Assembly: GCA_039819065.1 (NCBI GenBank)
Contig: JBCBSS010000017.1
Coordinates: forward strand, 10,965-74,964
Origin: JBCBSS01 sp039819065
GTDB taxonomy: Bacteria > Bacteroidota > Bacteroidia > Cytophagales > Cyclobacteriaceae
DNA length: 64,000 nucleotides
Direction: 5' to 3'
Below are positions 17,958-26,797 of the stretch, piece after piece. The number at the start of each line of letters is the position of its first letter. The stretch's first letter is position 1. Below the pieces are notes generated by a model, which saw only the letters and a program-made list of their open reading frames with translations, did no database searches and was not told the DNA's origin. The position numbers and the translations under genes are program-made.

Positions 17958-18770
17958 TCAGGCCTGTTCTTTATTTTTATTGTTCCGTTTTTTGTATTCG
18001 TCCATTTTGGACATTTCAGCCTCAAAACCAGAAGCAATAATACCGGCTGGAAGCGCGAAAACACCTATACCTAATATGGCAATAAAGGCACCAAGTAACT
18101 TACCTAAAGGGGTAATTGGGTAGACATCTCCATAACCTACCGTAGTCAGTGTCGCCACGCCCCACCACATGGTATCTGGAATACTTTTGAAGGCTTCGGG
18201 TTGTACTTCGTGTTCGATGTAGTACATCATGCTAGATGAAAATATTAACATAATGATCACCATGGTAAAGGTGATGACCAACTCTTCTGTTCTATCCTTG
18301 ATCACAGTTTTAATCATCTGAAACGCGGTAGAATACCTTCCTAGTTTGAATATTCTAAACAACCTGAATATCCTGAGCACTCTGATGAACCGCGCATCTA
18401 TACCGAACAGCAATGGCAGATAAAATGGTATAATGGCCAGTAAGTCAATGATGGCTTCTATCGAAAGTATGTATTTGAGCCTACCCTTGATAGGGTGTTT
18501 ATATTTTTCAATGGCCGTACAAATCCAAACCCGTATTGCGTATTCTATCGTGAAAATGATAACCGATACCAACTCGAAATAGTAAAAGAAATCTTTATAC
18601 TGCTGATAAATCGGTTCTACCGTTTCAACAATTACAGCAATGACATTGAGTATGATCAATGTCATAATGAAAATGTCGAAAATACGGCTGGTTTGATCGC
18701 CCTGTTCGGCCTTATCAATGGTCTTAAGAATCTTCTCTTTACTGAGTTTGATTTTCTTTTTCTTTGTCAA
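17958..18770 (-). CDS. Voltage-gated potassium channel (6TM)
   Basis: This 270-residue protein has six membrane segments, an arginine-rich S4 ('ARFIRVLRIFRLFRIFKLGR', about 126-145) and a pore with the K+ selectivity filter TTVGYGD (209-215). The short, highly charged C-terminus carries no RCK/TrkA domain. It lies between an S-adenosylmethionine decarboxylase gene (4-bp gap) and the membrane spermidine synthase-like gene (0-bp gap). Co-translation of a K+ channel with polyamine biosynthesis genes suggests functional coupling. Polyamines are known to block K+ channels from inside in animal cells; such regulation here is inference. Confidence 0.92.
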   Translation of the reverse strand: MTKKKKIKLSKEKILKTIDKAEQGDQTSRIFDIFIMTLIILNVIAVIVETVEPIYQQYKDFFYYFELVSVIIFTIEYAIRVWICTAIEKYKHPIKGRLKYILSIEAIIDLLAIIPFYLPLLFGIDARFIRVLRIFRLFRIFKLGRYSTAFQMIKTVIKDRTEELVITFTMVIIMLIFSSSMMYYIEHEVQPEAFKSIPDTMWWGVATLTTVGYGDVYPITPLGKLLGAFIAILGIGVFALPAGIIASGFEAEMSKMDEYKKRNNKNKEQA

Positions 18771-18774
18771 GGTG

Positions 18775-19122
18775 CTAAGCTTTTGGTTCGAGGCTGGATT
18801 GGTAAGCTTTTATGCGCTCTAAAAAATCGTCGTACATCTGTTTATTACAGCTGCTTAATTCTATGTAGGACTTGTTTTCTTCCGGGAAAGTATGAACAGC
18901 ACAGTGGCTCTCCGCCAGCAGCCAAATACAGGTATATCCGTATGGCTTGAAGTGATGATCCATAAAATTGAGTATGCCGAAGCCTGAAGCGATCAGCATT
19001 TCCTGTATTACTTTTCTAATTTCTGCTGGGTCATCTCCGGCAATCCAACACGAGTAATTGTCAATTCTAGCTTCCAAAAAAATACCTTTTGTTCCCGATG
19101 AACCGTTGTGCCAACCATGCAA
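18775..19122 (-). CDS. speD: S-adenosylmethionine decarboxylase proenzyme
   Basis: A 115-residue SpeD. Self-cleavage to the pyruvoyl enzyme would occur between E71 and S72 in 'ESHCAVHTFPE', with H77 and C92 ('ELSSCNK') at the +5 and +20 spacing of the S63/H68/C83 triad of Thermotoga SpeD. The start is a TTG at 19122. No ATG lies in frame before the upstream stop, while an overlapping ATG at 19118 is in another frame. It is first in the speD / K+ channel / spermidine-synthase-like operon and supplies decarboxylated AdoMet. Confidence 0.9.
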   Translation of the reverse strand: MHGWHNGSSGTKGIFLEARIDNYSCWIAGDDPAEIRKVIQEMLIASGFGILNFMDHHFKPYGYTCIWLLAESHCAVHTFPEENKSYIELSSCNKQMYDDFLERIKAYQSSLEPKA

Positions 19123-19413
19123 GGCTAGTGCCTTTTGAGTCTATTACTATTGAAATCCGGTTCGTGACTAACGAAGAAATAAAGTTAAAAATAACCATTG
19201 CCTTGATTAAGTTAAAGCTATAAGTGCTTTTACCTTAATTTATTTATGGCCTATAAACCTCGTAAACGGTTCTTTGATTGGATTATAAGCCACATGTTAT
19301 CAATTATTAATATTTTCTTTTCTCTATCTTAATGGTCTTTTAAGATTAATTTCTATCCTTGGCAGTGCTCGATTGGAGCATTATACCAACTTACTCAATT
19401 TAATTATACTACT

Positions 19414-21534
19414 TTGAAAGAAAAAGAGCACATTGATGTGGCTGAAGGCACAGAAACTGAAGCCCAGGAGCATGCTTATGCGTATTTCGACAGGGATTTA
19501 AGTTGGTTATCTTTTAACTACCGGGTGTTACAAGAAGCCGGTGATAAGCATGTTCCACTGTATGAGCGCATCAAATTTTTGGCCATTTATTCATCGAATC
19601 TGGATGAATTTTTTCGCGTAAGGGTGGCTGGGTTGAGAAGCTTGATTGAGATCGACAAAAAGAAGATCAACAAGCAGCTAGGATTAAAACCCAAGAAACT
19701 CCTCAAAACCATTTTGGAGCAGGTCAACAAGGAACTGAATGAGTTTGGGCGTATTAAGCGTGAGGAGATCATCCCAGAATTGAAGAACAACAATATTGTA
19801 TTGTACAGAGGCGAGCCCGTTAGAGAGGAGCACAAAGGTGAAATGAAGCATTATCTCATGAGTAAGATTTTATCTTACCTGCAGCCGGTGCTGATGAGTG
19901 ACGATGTAGAACAAAAAGAGTTTTTGGAGAATAGGGCACTTTACTTCGCCATTGCATTGGATAAAACAAATGAGGAGGGTGTTGAGGAGGATGTATACGC
20001 CTACCTGAATATCCCTACCGACCATTTACCAAGGTTCTCTTCCCTGTCTAAGTTGGGCGACACCTACTATTATATAGCGGTAGATGATATTATCCGTGAG
20101 AATTTGAATTACTTATTCCCAGGGTATACCATCAAAGGATGTTATAGCATCAAGTTGAACCGGGATGCTGAGCTAAACATTGATGATGAGTACTCTGGTG
20201 ACTTGGTAGATAAGATATCAAAGCAAATCAAAAAGCGAGACCTGGGCCTACCTACGCGTTTCTTATATGACAGTGCCATCCCTAAGCCATTCTTAAAATT
20301 CCTACAGGATAAGCTAGGCCTGAATAAAGTTGATATGGTCGCGGGGGGCCGTTATCACAACATGAATGACCTATTCGGACTAGGCAACCCTCTCCGTCCT
20401 AACCTCGAAAACGAAGACTTACCGGTTATTCATAAGAAAGGCCTAGACCAACATGTCTCAATTTTCGACGCCATAAGTGAGAAGGAATACATGCTTCATT
20501 TTCCTTACCAATCGTATGATTATGTACTTCAGTTCTTTAATCATGCGGCTATAGATCCTAATGTGGAGGAAATCAAGGCTACGTTCTACCGTGTAGCTTC
20601 TAATTCTTTCATTATCAATGCTTTGATCAGCGCGGCCAAGAATGGTAAAAAAGTAACTGTATTTGTTGAGATCAAGGCCCGTTTTGATGAGGCGAACAAC
20701 TTGAAATGGGCAGCTAAGATGGAGGAGGCAGGTGTCAAAATCATCTACAGTATTCCAGGCCTTAAAGTACACGCCAAGGTGGCATTGGTTTATAGAAGGG
20801 AAAAAAGCGGTGAGCAGGTTGGCTACGCCTTCTTCGGCACCGGTAACTTCAATGAAAAGACCGCCAGCATTTATGCAGACCACGGCTTGCTAACTGCTGA
20901 TAAAACCATGACCGATGAACTCAACGAGGTATTCGTTTATCTCGATGAGCGCAAGGAAATCAAACCTTTCAATCATATACTGGTCTCTCAGTTCAACCTC
21001 CAACCGCAATTCCTGGCCATGATCGATCGCGAGATTGAGCATGTCAGAAATGGCAAAAAGGCGCATATCACCATAAAGGTGAATAACCTTGAAGATGAGG
21101 TCATGATCAACAAGTTGTACGAGGCGAGCGAAGCGGGTGTCAAGATAGATATGCTCGTGCGAAGCATCTGCCGCATTGTACCTGGTGTAAAGGGAATGAG
21201 CGAGAACATTCGTGTCATAAGAATAGTCGATCGCTACTTAGAGCATGCACGGGTATTCGTATTCCATAATGACGGTAGCGATGATCTCTACATGGGTTCT
21301 GCTGACTGGATGAGACGCAATTTGTACCGCAGAATTGAGGTGGTCTTTCCTATTTACAATCCAGCGTTAAAAGCCGAGATACAGAAGATGATCGAGCTAC
21401 AATTGAATGACAATACCAAGGCTTGTCTGCTCAATGAGGAACTTGAAAATGTAAGGGTGAAACGTGATAGTGCCAGCATAAGGGCCCAGACCGATTTCTA
21501 CAAATGGCTCAGGGCAAGGGAGAGCGAGGAGTAG
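19414..21534 (+). CDS. ppk1: Polyphosphate kinase 1
   Basis: This 706-residue protein has the complete PPK1 architecture: N-terminal 'YFDRDLSWLSFNYRVLQEA' and 'SNLDEFFRVRVAGL', then the two phospholipase-D-like catalytic domains with H453 in 'KVHAKVALV' (the phosphohistidine) and H611 in 'LEHARVFVF', and the C-terminal 'YMGSADWMRRNLYRRIEVVFP'. It makes long-chain polyphosphate from ATP at the membrane. Translation appears to begin at a TTG; the ATG codons further in would remove conserved N-terminal sequence. It is divergent from speD across 291 bp. No exopolyphosphatase (ppx) gene lies next to it. Confidence 0.95.
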   Translation: MKEKEHIDVAEGTETEAQEHAYAYFDRDLSWLSFNYRVLQEAGDKHVPLYERIKFLAIYSSNLDEFFRVRVAGLRSLIEIDKKKINKQLGLKPKKLLKTILEQVNKELNEFGRIKREEIIPELKNNNIVLYRGEPVREEHKGEMKHYLMSKILSYLQPVLMSDDVEQKEFLENRALYFAIALDKTNEEGVEEDVYAYLNIPTDHLPRFSSLSKLGDTYYYIAVDDIIRENLNYLFPGYTIKGCYSIKLNRDAELNIDDEYSGDLVDKISKQIKKRDLGLPTRFLYDSAIPKPFLKFLQDKLGLNKVDMVAGGRYHNMNDLFGLGNPLRPNLENEDLPVIHKKGLDQHVSIFDAISEKEYMLHFPYQSYDYVLQFFNHAAIDPNVEEIKATFYRVASNSFIINALISAAKNGKKVTVFVEIKARFDEANNLKWAAKMEEAGVKIIYSIPGLKVHAKVALVYRREKSGEQVGYAFFGTGNFNEKTASIYADHGLLTADKTMTDELNEVFVYLDERKEIKPFNHILVSQFNLQPQFLAMIDREIEHVRNGKKAHITIKVNNLEDEVMINKLYEASEAGVKIDMLVRSICRIVPGVKGMSENIRVIRIVDRYLEHARVFVFHNDGSDDLYMGSADWMRRNLYRRIEVVFPIYNPALKAEIQKMIELQLNDNTKACLLNEELENVRVKRDSASIRAQTDFYKWLRARESEE

Positions 21535-22190
21535 TGAGTATTGAGTAATTAGAGATTGATGAGTCAACAGTTGACAAAGGGCAGTAGGCAAAAGTGTTCA
21601 CGACCAATCGAAGCAATATAAGATGGCCGTATTAGAACCTACACGCTTCGTCACTCTGAAAGAGTCTTAGTGGATATACGCAGAATCAAAGCGAACATTA
21701 CCAATAGTAGCCACTATTATCAAATCAAGATTAGTGTAGAACCAGTTACTGTCATGCTCAACGCGAATAAGTTCCTTTCAGGAGGACTACAGTAGAGTAG
21801 ACAGTAGACAATGGGCGGTAGGCAAAAGGTTTAAGGTCAACCAATGCCGAACAAGAACGCCCTACCACAGCACCAACCATGTAAGTCACTCTGAAAGCGT
21901 CTTATTGGCTATCAGTCGAGTCTGGGCTGTTGTTACGAAAAGCAGCCGATATCTCAAAGAGGGCTTAGCAAGGCCTATGCTGCTTGGCGCGAATTAAATA
22001 CGCTAAATTACCATTGCGCCCGACGCCAATAAGTTCCTTTCAGGAGGACTACGGCAAAAGCGGGCACACAACATGTGCTAATGGAGGATATGACAAAGTA
22101 GTATCTTATTGGCTTTTATCTTTTTTAAATTGTACCTTCAGATGAGAAGGTACTCTCTTTGAGTACTACTTATCCATAAAACTCAAGCTT
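21535..22190. repeat. Two MITE-like inverted-repeat elements
   Basis: Two related units follow ppk1. Each begins with a GTCACTCTGAAAG-GTCTTA-TGG arm (21650-21673 and 21885-21908). Each ends with an identical 25-nt arm starting AATAAGTTCCTTTCAGG (21766-21790 and 22028-22052). The reverse complement of that right arm matches the left arm, so each unit is an inverted-repeat element of about 140-170 bp. A further direct repeat (ACAGT-GACAA-GGGC-GTAGGCAAAAG) precedes each, near 21567 and 21801. A partial arm (TCTTATTGGC) recurs near 22104. There is no coding capacity in the units. The last 100 bp before 22191 should hold the promoter of the small peptide gene. Confidence 0.75.
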
Positions 22191-22361
22191 ATGAAAAAAC
22201 TATCTTTGAACAGTTTCAAAAAAATCAGCAGAGCTGAATTGGCGCTTCTCAAAGCTAAAACCATTGGTGGTACCCCTGGTTTTGAGTGTGACAGTAAATA
22301 TGGTGATTGCGGGACTCCCGAAGGAGGAGGTGGTGGAGGCGGAGGAGGCAGCAGGCCGTAA
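22191..22361 (+). CDS. Small GG-leader peptide (RiPP precursor-like)
   Basis: A 56-codon gene. The leader-like N-terminus MKKLSLNSFKKISRAELALL ends in 'KAKTIGG', a double-glycine motif. The tail has two cysteines (C33 and C40, 'ECDSKYGDCG'), a run of glycines and a short end 'SRP'. Bacteroidota carry families of natural-product precursors with just this 'MKKLSLN.F....L...L..I.GG' leader, exported by peptidase-containing ABC transporters (established for the family in general). No maturase, peptidase or transporter gene lies nearby, so it would depend on enzymes encoded elsewhere. The purine-rich Gly codons (GGA/GGT/GGC) are coherent with translation in this frame. Confidence 0.65.
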   Translation: MKKLSLNSFKKISRAELALLKAKTIGGTPGFECDSKYGDCGTPEGGGGGGGGGSRP

Positions 22362-22438
22362 TCCAAGTACCTCAAAAGTCAGTCTTTATTAGTTGTTAGT
22401 AAGGCGGCTAATTACTAAAGACTAACTACTACCTTCTA

Positions 22439-23662
22439 CTAATAGTGTTCTATCGGGGTGAAGAAAATCATCGCCAGAATGAACGATAGGATCGAAATGA
22501 CAAATCCATACATGAAAATAGTATAGGATGTCCTGAGCATCTTGTATTTCTTGCCTAACACTATACCCAGGAAGTAAATGTCCTTTATCAAACTTCCGTA
22601 GAGGAAATCTCCATCTTTCATCATCTCTTTCATACCCCACATGTAATTTTCAAGTTTCATGCTGTGGAAGTTGCCAAAGAAAAGCAAGTTGGTGCTCTTA
22701 TTGGCGATGTCTTCACGTGTGAACTTACCAGACGAAATATTCGGTCTGGTCGCCAGTACTGCAAAAACGATAGTAGTCAAACAAACGATAACTAAGAGCA
22801 AGGTGGGTATGATCAAATTAGGGTAATCTTCCAGCTTTCTGAACAAAACAGACACCATCACTGACAGAATGATAGAGTTGATGGAGATCATTATGTTGGC
22901 CTTGTTGTCGGCCATGGCGCTTAGCTCAAGGTGGTTCTTAGAGGTAATCCGGAACATGGTCTCGATACCCCTGTCAGGCCTTCTGGCCTTGTCCTTGTCC
23001 ATCTTGTTTTTCAACTTGATGACTTGGTCTTCCAACCCCTCGACGTAGCTTATATCTACATCCTCTTTTTTCTGCTTCTTCTTTATTTTCTTGATATTCT
23101 TCTTCTTTCTAGGCTCTAGAATCGTTTGGCCGTAGTTGGTAAAGTATTGATGTTCCTTGAAGAATTTCCTGTTCTCTTCTAACCATTCTTCGTCTGTGTA
23201 TTTCTCGCCTCTTACATCACAAAACTCTTGTCGTAGTGATTCACCATATTTCTCGAAATCACTAGTAGAAAGATGGTATAAATCAGCATCGCACAGCACT
23301 TCCCCTAAGGCATCCTTGGGGGATTGGGGCATGCGGGTTGCCTCGATTGTGGCGGCCACGCGATCCACCTTGTCTTCTGCCATGCCCCAGTCTGACAATT
23401 GTTGCTTGGCAATTCGGACACTTTCTTCCTCGTGGTCATTACGGTCGTGTCGGTAACCCACGTCATGAAACCACGCAGAAACAATTACGATCTCCAATTC
23501 CTCATCATTCAAGTCACTGGCTTGTCCTATTTCTTCTGCAGCAGCCGCTACTGATTCGGTATGCTCTAAATTGTGGTAGTGAAAGTCTTTCGACATACCA
23601 TTAGCCAAAACTTGTTCGGCATATTCGCGGGACTTGGCAATTAACTCTGTATCGAACGCCAT
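22439..23662 (-). CDS. HD phosphohydrolase fused to Pycsar-type transmembrane effector domain
   Basis: This 407-residue protein has an N-terminal HD domain with metal ligands present (H30/H34 in 'HNLEHTE', H66-D67 in 'WFHDVGY', D125/D127 in 'LCDADLYHL'). A lysine-rich linker follows (about 185-205), then a short coiled coil. The C-terminal domain starts 'MADNKANIMISINSIILS' and holds three membrane segments (about 255-275, 282-305, 380-402). That matches the Pycsar effector membrane domain (DUF5706-like), thought to respond to cyclic nucleotides in phage defence. No cyclase gene is adjacent, so a defence role is not shown. It may instead hydrolyse a nucleotide and report on it at the membrane. 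Confidence 0.8.
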   Translation of the reverse strand: MAFDTELIAKSREYAEQVLANGMSKDFHYHNLEHTESVAAAAEEIGQASDLNDEELEIVIVSAWFHDVGYRHDRNDHEEESVRIAKQQLSDWGMAEDKVDRVAATIEATRMPQSPKDALGEVLCDADLYHLSTSDFEKYGESLRQEFCDVRGEKYTDEEWLEENRKFFKEHQYFTNYGQTILEPRKKKNIKKIKKKQKKEDVDISYVEGLEDQVIKLKNKMDKDKARRPDRGIETMFRITSKNHLELSAMADNKANIMISINSIILSVMVSVLFRKLEDYPNLIIPTLLLVIVCLTTIVFAVLATRPNISSGKFTREDIANKSTNLLFFGNFHSMKLENYMWGMKEMMKDGDFLYGSLIKDIYFLGIVLGKKYKMLRTSYTIFMYGFVISILSFILAMIFFTPIEHY

Positions 23663-23933
23663 TTATGAATAGCTTTTTAAAATCTAAATGTAAAAAATTT
23701 ACACCTAATTACCTTCAAGGGCTTAAACTGATCCTAATAGGAGCAACAATTCTCATTAGGTACTAAACAATTATGAGTCATAAGCTTTTCTCATATTACG
23801 TGTACTCCATCTCTTTTAGAAGATGTAACCAGGAACAATAGTTTTAGAAAAAAGCATATTTTTGATCAATTTTTTAGTAAAAGTGCAGCAGTTTCAAAAA
23901 CAGGATTTAATTAACGACTTTTGGCTTATGGTT

Positions 23934-24854
23934 ATGCCAAAAGTTTATCACTCAACTATTCTGAAAATGTCCATTTTTTCCATGTTGATTTTGGCATTGG
24001 GTCTCAGTGGCTGTAATTACGAGGTCAAGAATTTACCGAAAGACCCTATCTATCATAACTACGGCAAAGGTGATATCGGCTATGATTTGGCTAACCCTGA
24101 CCACAGGTACAGCCTGGATGACGATTTAGAGGAGATATCAGGACTTTCCTACTTTAGACCTGACCAATTGGCCATGATTGAAGATGAGTCGGGTACACTT
24201 TATATATATGACTTCGATGAAGATGAGATCACCAAAGAATACAAATTCCATAAGGATGGTGATTATGAGGGCATAGAAATGATCCACCGTAAGGCGTATG
24301 TCATCAAAAGCAATGGCAAGCTGTATCACTTCAAGGTGATGAAAAACGGGAAAACGGATACCGAACGAGTAGAAACGCCTCTCAATATTAAGAATGACGT
24401 AGAAGGACTTTGTCATGACCCGGCCAATCATCGATTATTGATTGCCTGCAAAGGTGATGGAGATATAAAAGGCAATGATGTTAAGGGCAAGGCCATTTAT
24501 GCGCTGGACCTGGACACTTACACCCTGAGCAAGGAACCGGTTTATACCATTTCCAAAAAACAGCTCAAAGCTGTAAATGAAGCAAGCGATAATCCATTCA
24601 AGATCAAAGATTTCAGCCCATCAGGCTTGGCTGTACATCCCAAAACAGGGCAATTGTATGTCATAGCCAGTGACGGGCACCTGCTGGTGGTGCTCAATAC
24701 GGATGGTAGTGTAGGCGCCATTGCACCACTTTACCCCAAGTTGTTCCGCCAACCAGAAGGAATATGTTTCAGCCCGGACGGAGATCTGTATATTGCCAGC
24801 GAGGGTCGAGGTGGAAAAGGCTACATTTTGGAATTTAAATACAAAATGAAGTAA
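23934..24854 (+). CDS. SdiA-regulated-like beta-propeller lipoprotein
   Basis: The chosen ATG (23934) gives a signal peptide with lipobox 'ALGLSGC'; a second ATG at 23967 is possible but would leave no basic N-terminus, and a third at 23862 adds a non-signal-like leader. The mature part of about 280 residues repeats 'EEISGLSYFRPDQLAMIEDESGTLYIYD', 'YEGIEMIHRKAYVIKSNGKLYHF' and 'VEGLCHDPANHRLLIACKG'. It ends in 'PEGICFSPDGDLYIASEGR', typical of SdiA-regulated or esterase-like propeller proteins. Function is unknown. The rhomboid gene starts 6 bp downstream, so they are probably one operon. Confidence 0.8.
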   Translation: MPKVYHSTILKMSIFSMLILALGLSGCNYEVKNLPKDPIYHNYGKGDIGYDLANPDHRYSLDDDLEEISGLSYFRPDQLAMIEDESGTLYIYDFDEDEITKEYKFHKDGDYEGIEMIHRKAYVIKSNGKLYHFKVMKNGKTDTERVETPLNIKNDVEGLCHDPANHRLLIACKGDGDIKGNDVKGKAIYALDLDTYTLSKEPVYTISKKQLKAVNEASDNPFKIKDFSPSGLAVHPKTGQLYVIASDGHLLVVLNTDGSVGAIAPLYPKLFRQPEGICFSPDGDLYIASEGRGGKGYILEFKYKMK

Positions 24855-24860
24855 TCTTCC

Positions 24861-25499
24861 ATGACCTTTAAAGTCTCTTTCGTTCTTCTGATAATTACGA
24901 TCGTTACCAGCATAATGGCATGGAATAATGCCATATTGATGAAGAAATGGATATTCAACCCATATATCATTGCCAGAAACAAGCAATACTATCGATTTCT
25001 CACCTCCGGTTTTATTCATAACGACACCATGCACATCTTTTTCAACATGTTCGTGTTCTTCATGTTTGGATCTACACTAGAGGCAAAGTATATGGGCTTT
25101 TTCGGTATAACCATGGGTAAGGTAGCATTTGTAGGCCTCTATTTATTGGGCATTATTATTTCAAGTATTCCAACTTTCATCAAGTATATCGACCTGCCTC
25201 ATTATAACTCCTTAGGTGCTTCAGGCGGTACAGCTTCGGTACTTTTCAGCGCAATCATGCTTGACCCTGCAGATAACCTATATCTGTTCGGGTTTATAGG
25301 TGCGCCCGGTATTATACTAGGCGCTTTATATATGATCTACTCATATTACATGGGCAAACGTGGTGAAGATAATATCAATCATGACGCTCATCTCTTTGGC
25401 GCTGCCTTTGGCATCGTCTATACCGTTCTGGTATACCCTTCTTCCATCGGGCAGTTTTTCGATAAACTGCTCACCATGAAAATGCCGGGCTTTTTCTAG
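24861..25499 (+). CDS. Rhomboid family intramembrane serine protease
   Basis: A 212-residue protein with six membrane segments and the rhomboid dyad: S121 in 'LGASGGTAS' and H177 in 'HDAHLFGAAFG', plus the conserved 'HNDTMHIFFNMFVFFMFG' after the first membrane segment (H53, H58, N62). It cleaves membrane proteins within the bilayer. Its ATG follows the lipoprotein stop by 6 bp. Substrate unknown; a membrane protein linked to the upstream lipoprotein is possible from context only. Confidence 0.92.
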   Translation: MTFKVSFVLLIITIVTSIMAWNNAILMKKWIFNPYIIARNKQYYRFLTSGFIHNDTMHIFFNMFVFFMFGSTLEAKYMGFFGITMGKVAFVGLYLLGIIISSIPTFIKYIDLPHYNSLGASGGTASVLFSAIMLDPADNLYLFGFIGAPGIILGALYMIYSYYMGKRGEDNINHDAHLFGAAFGIVYTVLVYPSSIGQFFDKLLTMKMPGFF

Positions 25500-25750
25500 C
25501 GTCACTTTCTACCCATATCATTTTACAAGGCAGCCAAAAAAGCTGTTCGATCAAATGATCATTAGTTTTATTGGGGCACCTCCAAAATATCGTATCCAAA
25601 AATCTGGATTCCCATTAAATATCGGGTTTTAAGCAAGGAAAATAAGATTCTTTTCGGGTTGGAACTCAAATAAGTTGCTGATATTCAAATACTTATAAAA
25701 GTTGGTTCGGGTTTTGGCATAGTAGGAGTTGAAACAAGGGTAATGGTACA

Positions 25751-26644
25751 ATGCAAAATTCTTTAAGACAATTCAATGATCGCCTGGATGTAAGTAGAAT
25801 GAGGCTCAATTATGACCTTAAAGACTTCATGAGCGATGAGGGACTATTGGACATCAGGTATTTCGATAGTCAAAGTACAACTTCTGCAGAAAGCGGCTGT
25901 TCTGCCCATTATATCATATTGCTCTTACTTGAGGGGAGCGTCGAGTTCAATGTAAACGGCGAAGAATTTGAGTTATCTGCAGGTATGGTTTGCTTTCTTC
26001 CTAAAAATGTGACCTATACTATCAAATCAGTGGGTCACAATACCAATGTATACGGCCTGAAGTTCAAGGAGGAATTTATTAGTGCTTTCTTAAGGGACGA
26101 TCAGTTCTTGAGAAGCTTGCCCTATTTTTTCGAGCAAGGGAGAAGGGCGGTGAAGTTGACCAAGGAAAGGTTGCTACAAATCGATTCTTTCTTTAAGGAT
26201 ATCAAGACAGAGTATGCTCCCGATGATATGGTTAAAAGAGGCATATCACAAGGCTTGGTTTATGTGATGTTGCAGCGCCTTAGGATCATATTTAAGGAAG
26301 AGTTCAACGCACTGATCGCTTCGGAGCCTGGCTTTATATCCAAGTTCAGAATATTGATTGATGAATACTTTTTAGAGCGTAAGTCGATCAGTCAATATGC
26401 GGAAATGCTGAAAATAACCCCGCATCATCTCATTAAAAAGGTAAAAAAACTATCTGGTCATACACCTGCGTATTTCATTCGGGAAAGGGTCATAAGAGAA
26501 GCACAAGATCTACTTATCAATTCTGATAAAAACGTTTCAGAAATCGCCTATCACCTCAACTTTGAGGATACTTCCAATTTCACCAAATTCTTCAAACGTT
26601 ACGCCGGACATACACCTAAAACGTACAAATCGATGTTCGATTGA
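25751..26644 (+). CDS. AraC family transcriptional regulator
   Basis: A 297-residue regulator with an N-terminal cupin-like sensing domain (about 20-140, with 'YIILLLLEGSVEFNVNGEEFELSAGMVCFLPKNVTY') and two AraC HTH motifs at the C-terminus ('SISQYAEMLKITPHHLIKKVKKLSGHTP' and 'NVSEIAYHLNFEDTSNFTKFFKRYAGHTP'). It converges with the giant GAF/sigma-54 regulator gene, whose stop is 154 bp away. The ligand and targets are unknown. The 251 bp before it (25500-25750) hold no gene. Confidence 0.9.
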   Translation: MQNSLRQFNDRLDVSRMRLNYDLKDFMSDEGLLDIRYFDSQSTTSAESGCSAHYIILLLLEGSVEFNVNGEEFELSAGMVCFLPKNVTYTIKSVGHNTNVYGLKFKEEFISAFLRDDQFLRSLPYFFEQGRRAVKLTKERLLQIDSFFKDIKTEYAPDDMVKRGISQGLVYVMLQRLRIIFKEEFNALIASEPGFISKFRILIDEYFLERKSISQYAEMLKITPHHLIKKVKKLSGHTPAYFIRERVIREAQDLLINSDKNVSEIAYHLNFEDTSNFTKFFKRYAGHTPKTYKSMFD

Positions 26645-26797
26645 GAGCAACAGTAAGTACGATATTAGGAAAGAACCATTGAATTATATTCCCAGAATGA
26701 TCAATAACGTGATTGAAACAGAATTCACTCAAAATGGAATGATCGAATACTTATTGAGTAGAAGTTTTGGAAGCACTATCCGTACTAACAGGTAGTA

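Noticed and set aside
18495..18950. 151-codon + strand frame across the K+ channel and speD genes
   Set aside because: Antisense to two genes whose catalytic and pore motifs are intact on the - strand.
20458..20883. 141-codon frame antisense to ppk1
   Set aside because: Shadow of a highly conserved coding region; no initiation context or domain.
22166..22375. Proline-rich frame on - strand opposite the small peptide gene
   Set aside because: The poly-proline is only the antisense of the glycine run; the + strand frame has a natural leader and better context.
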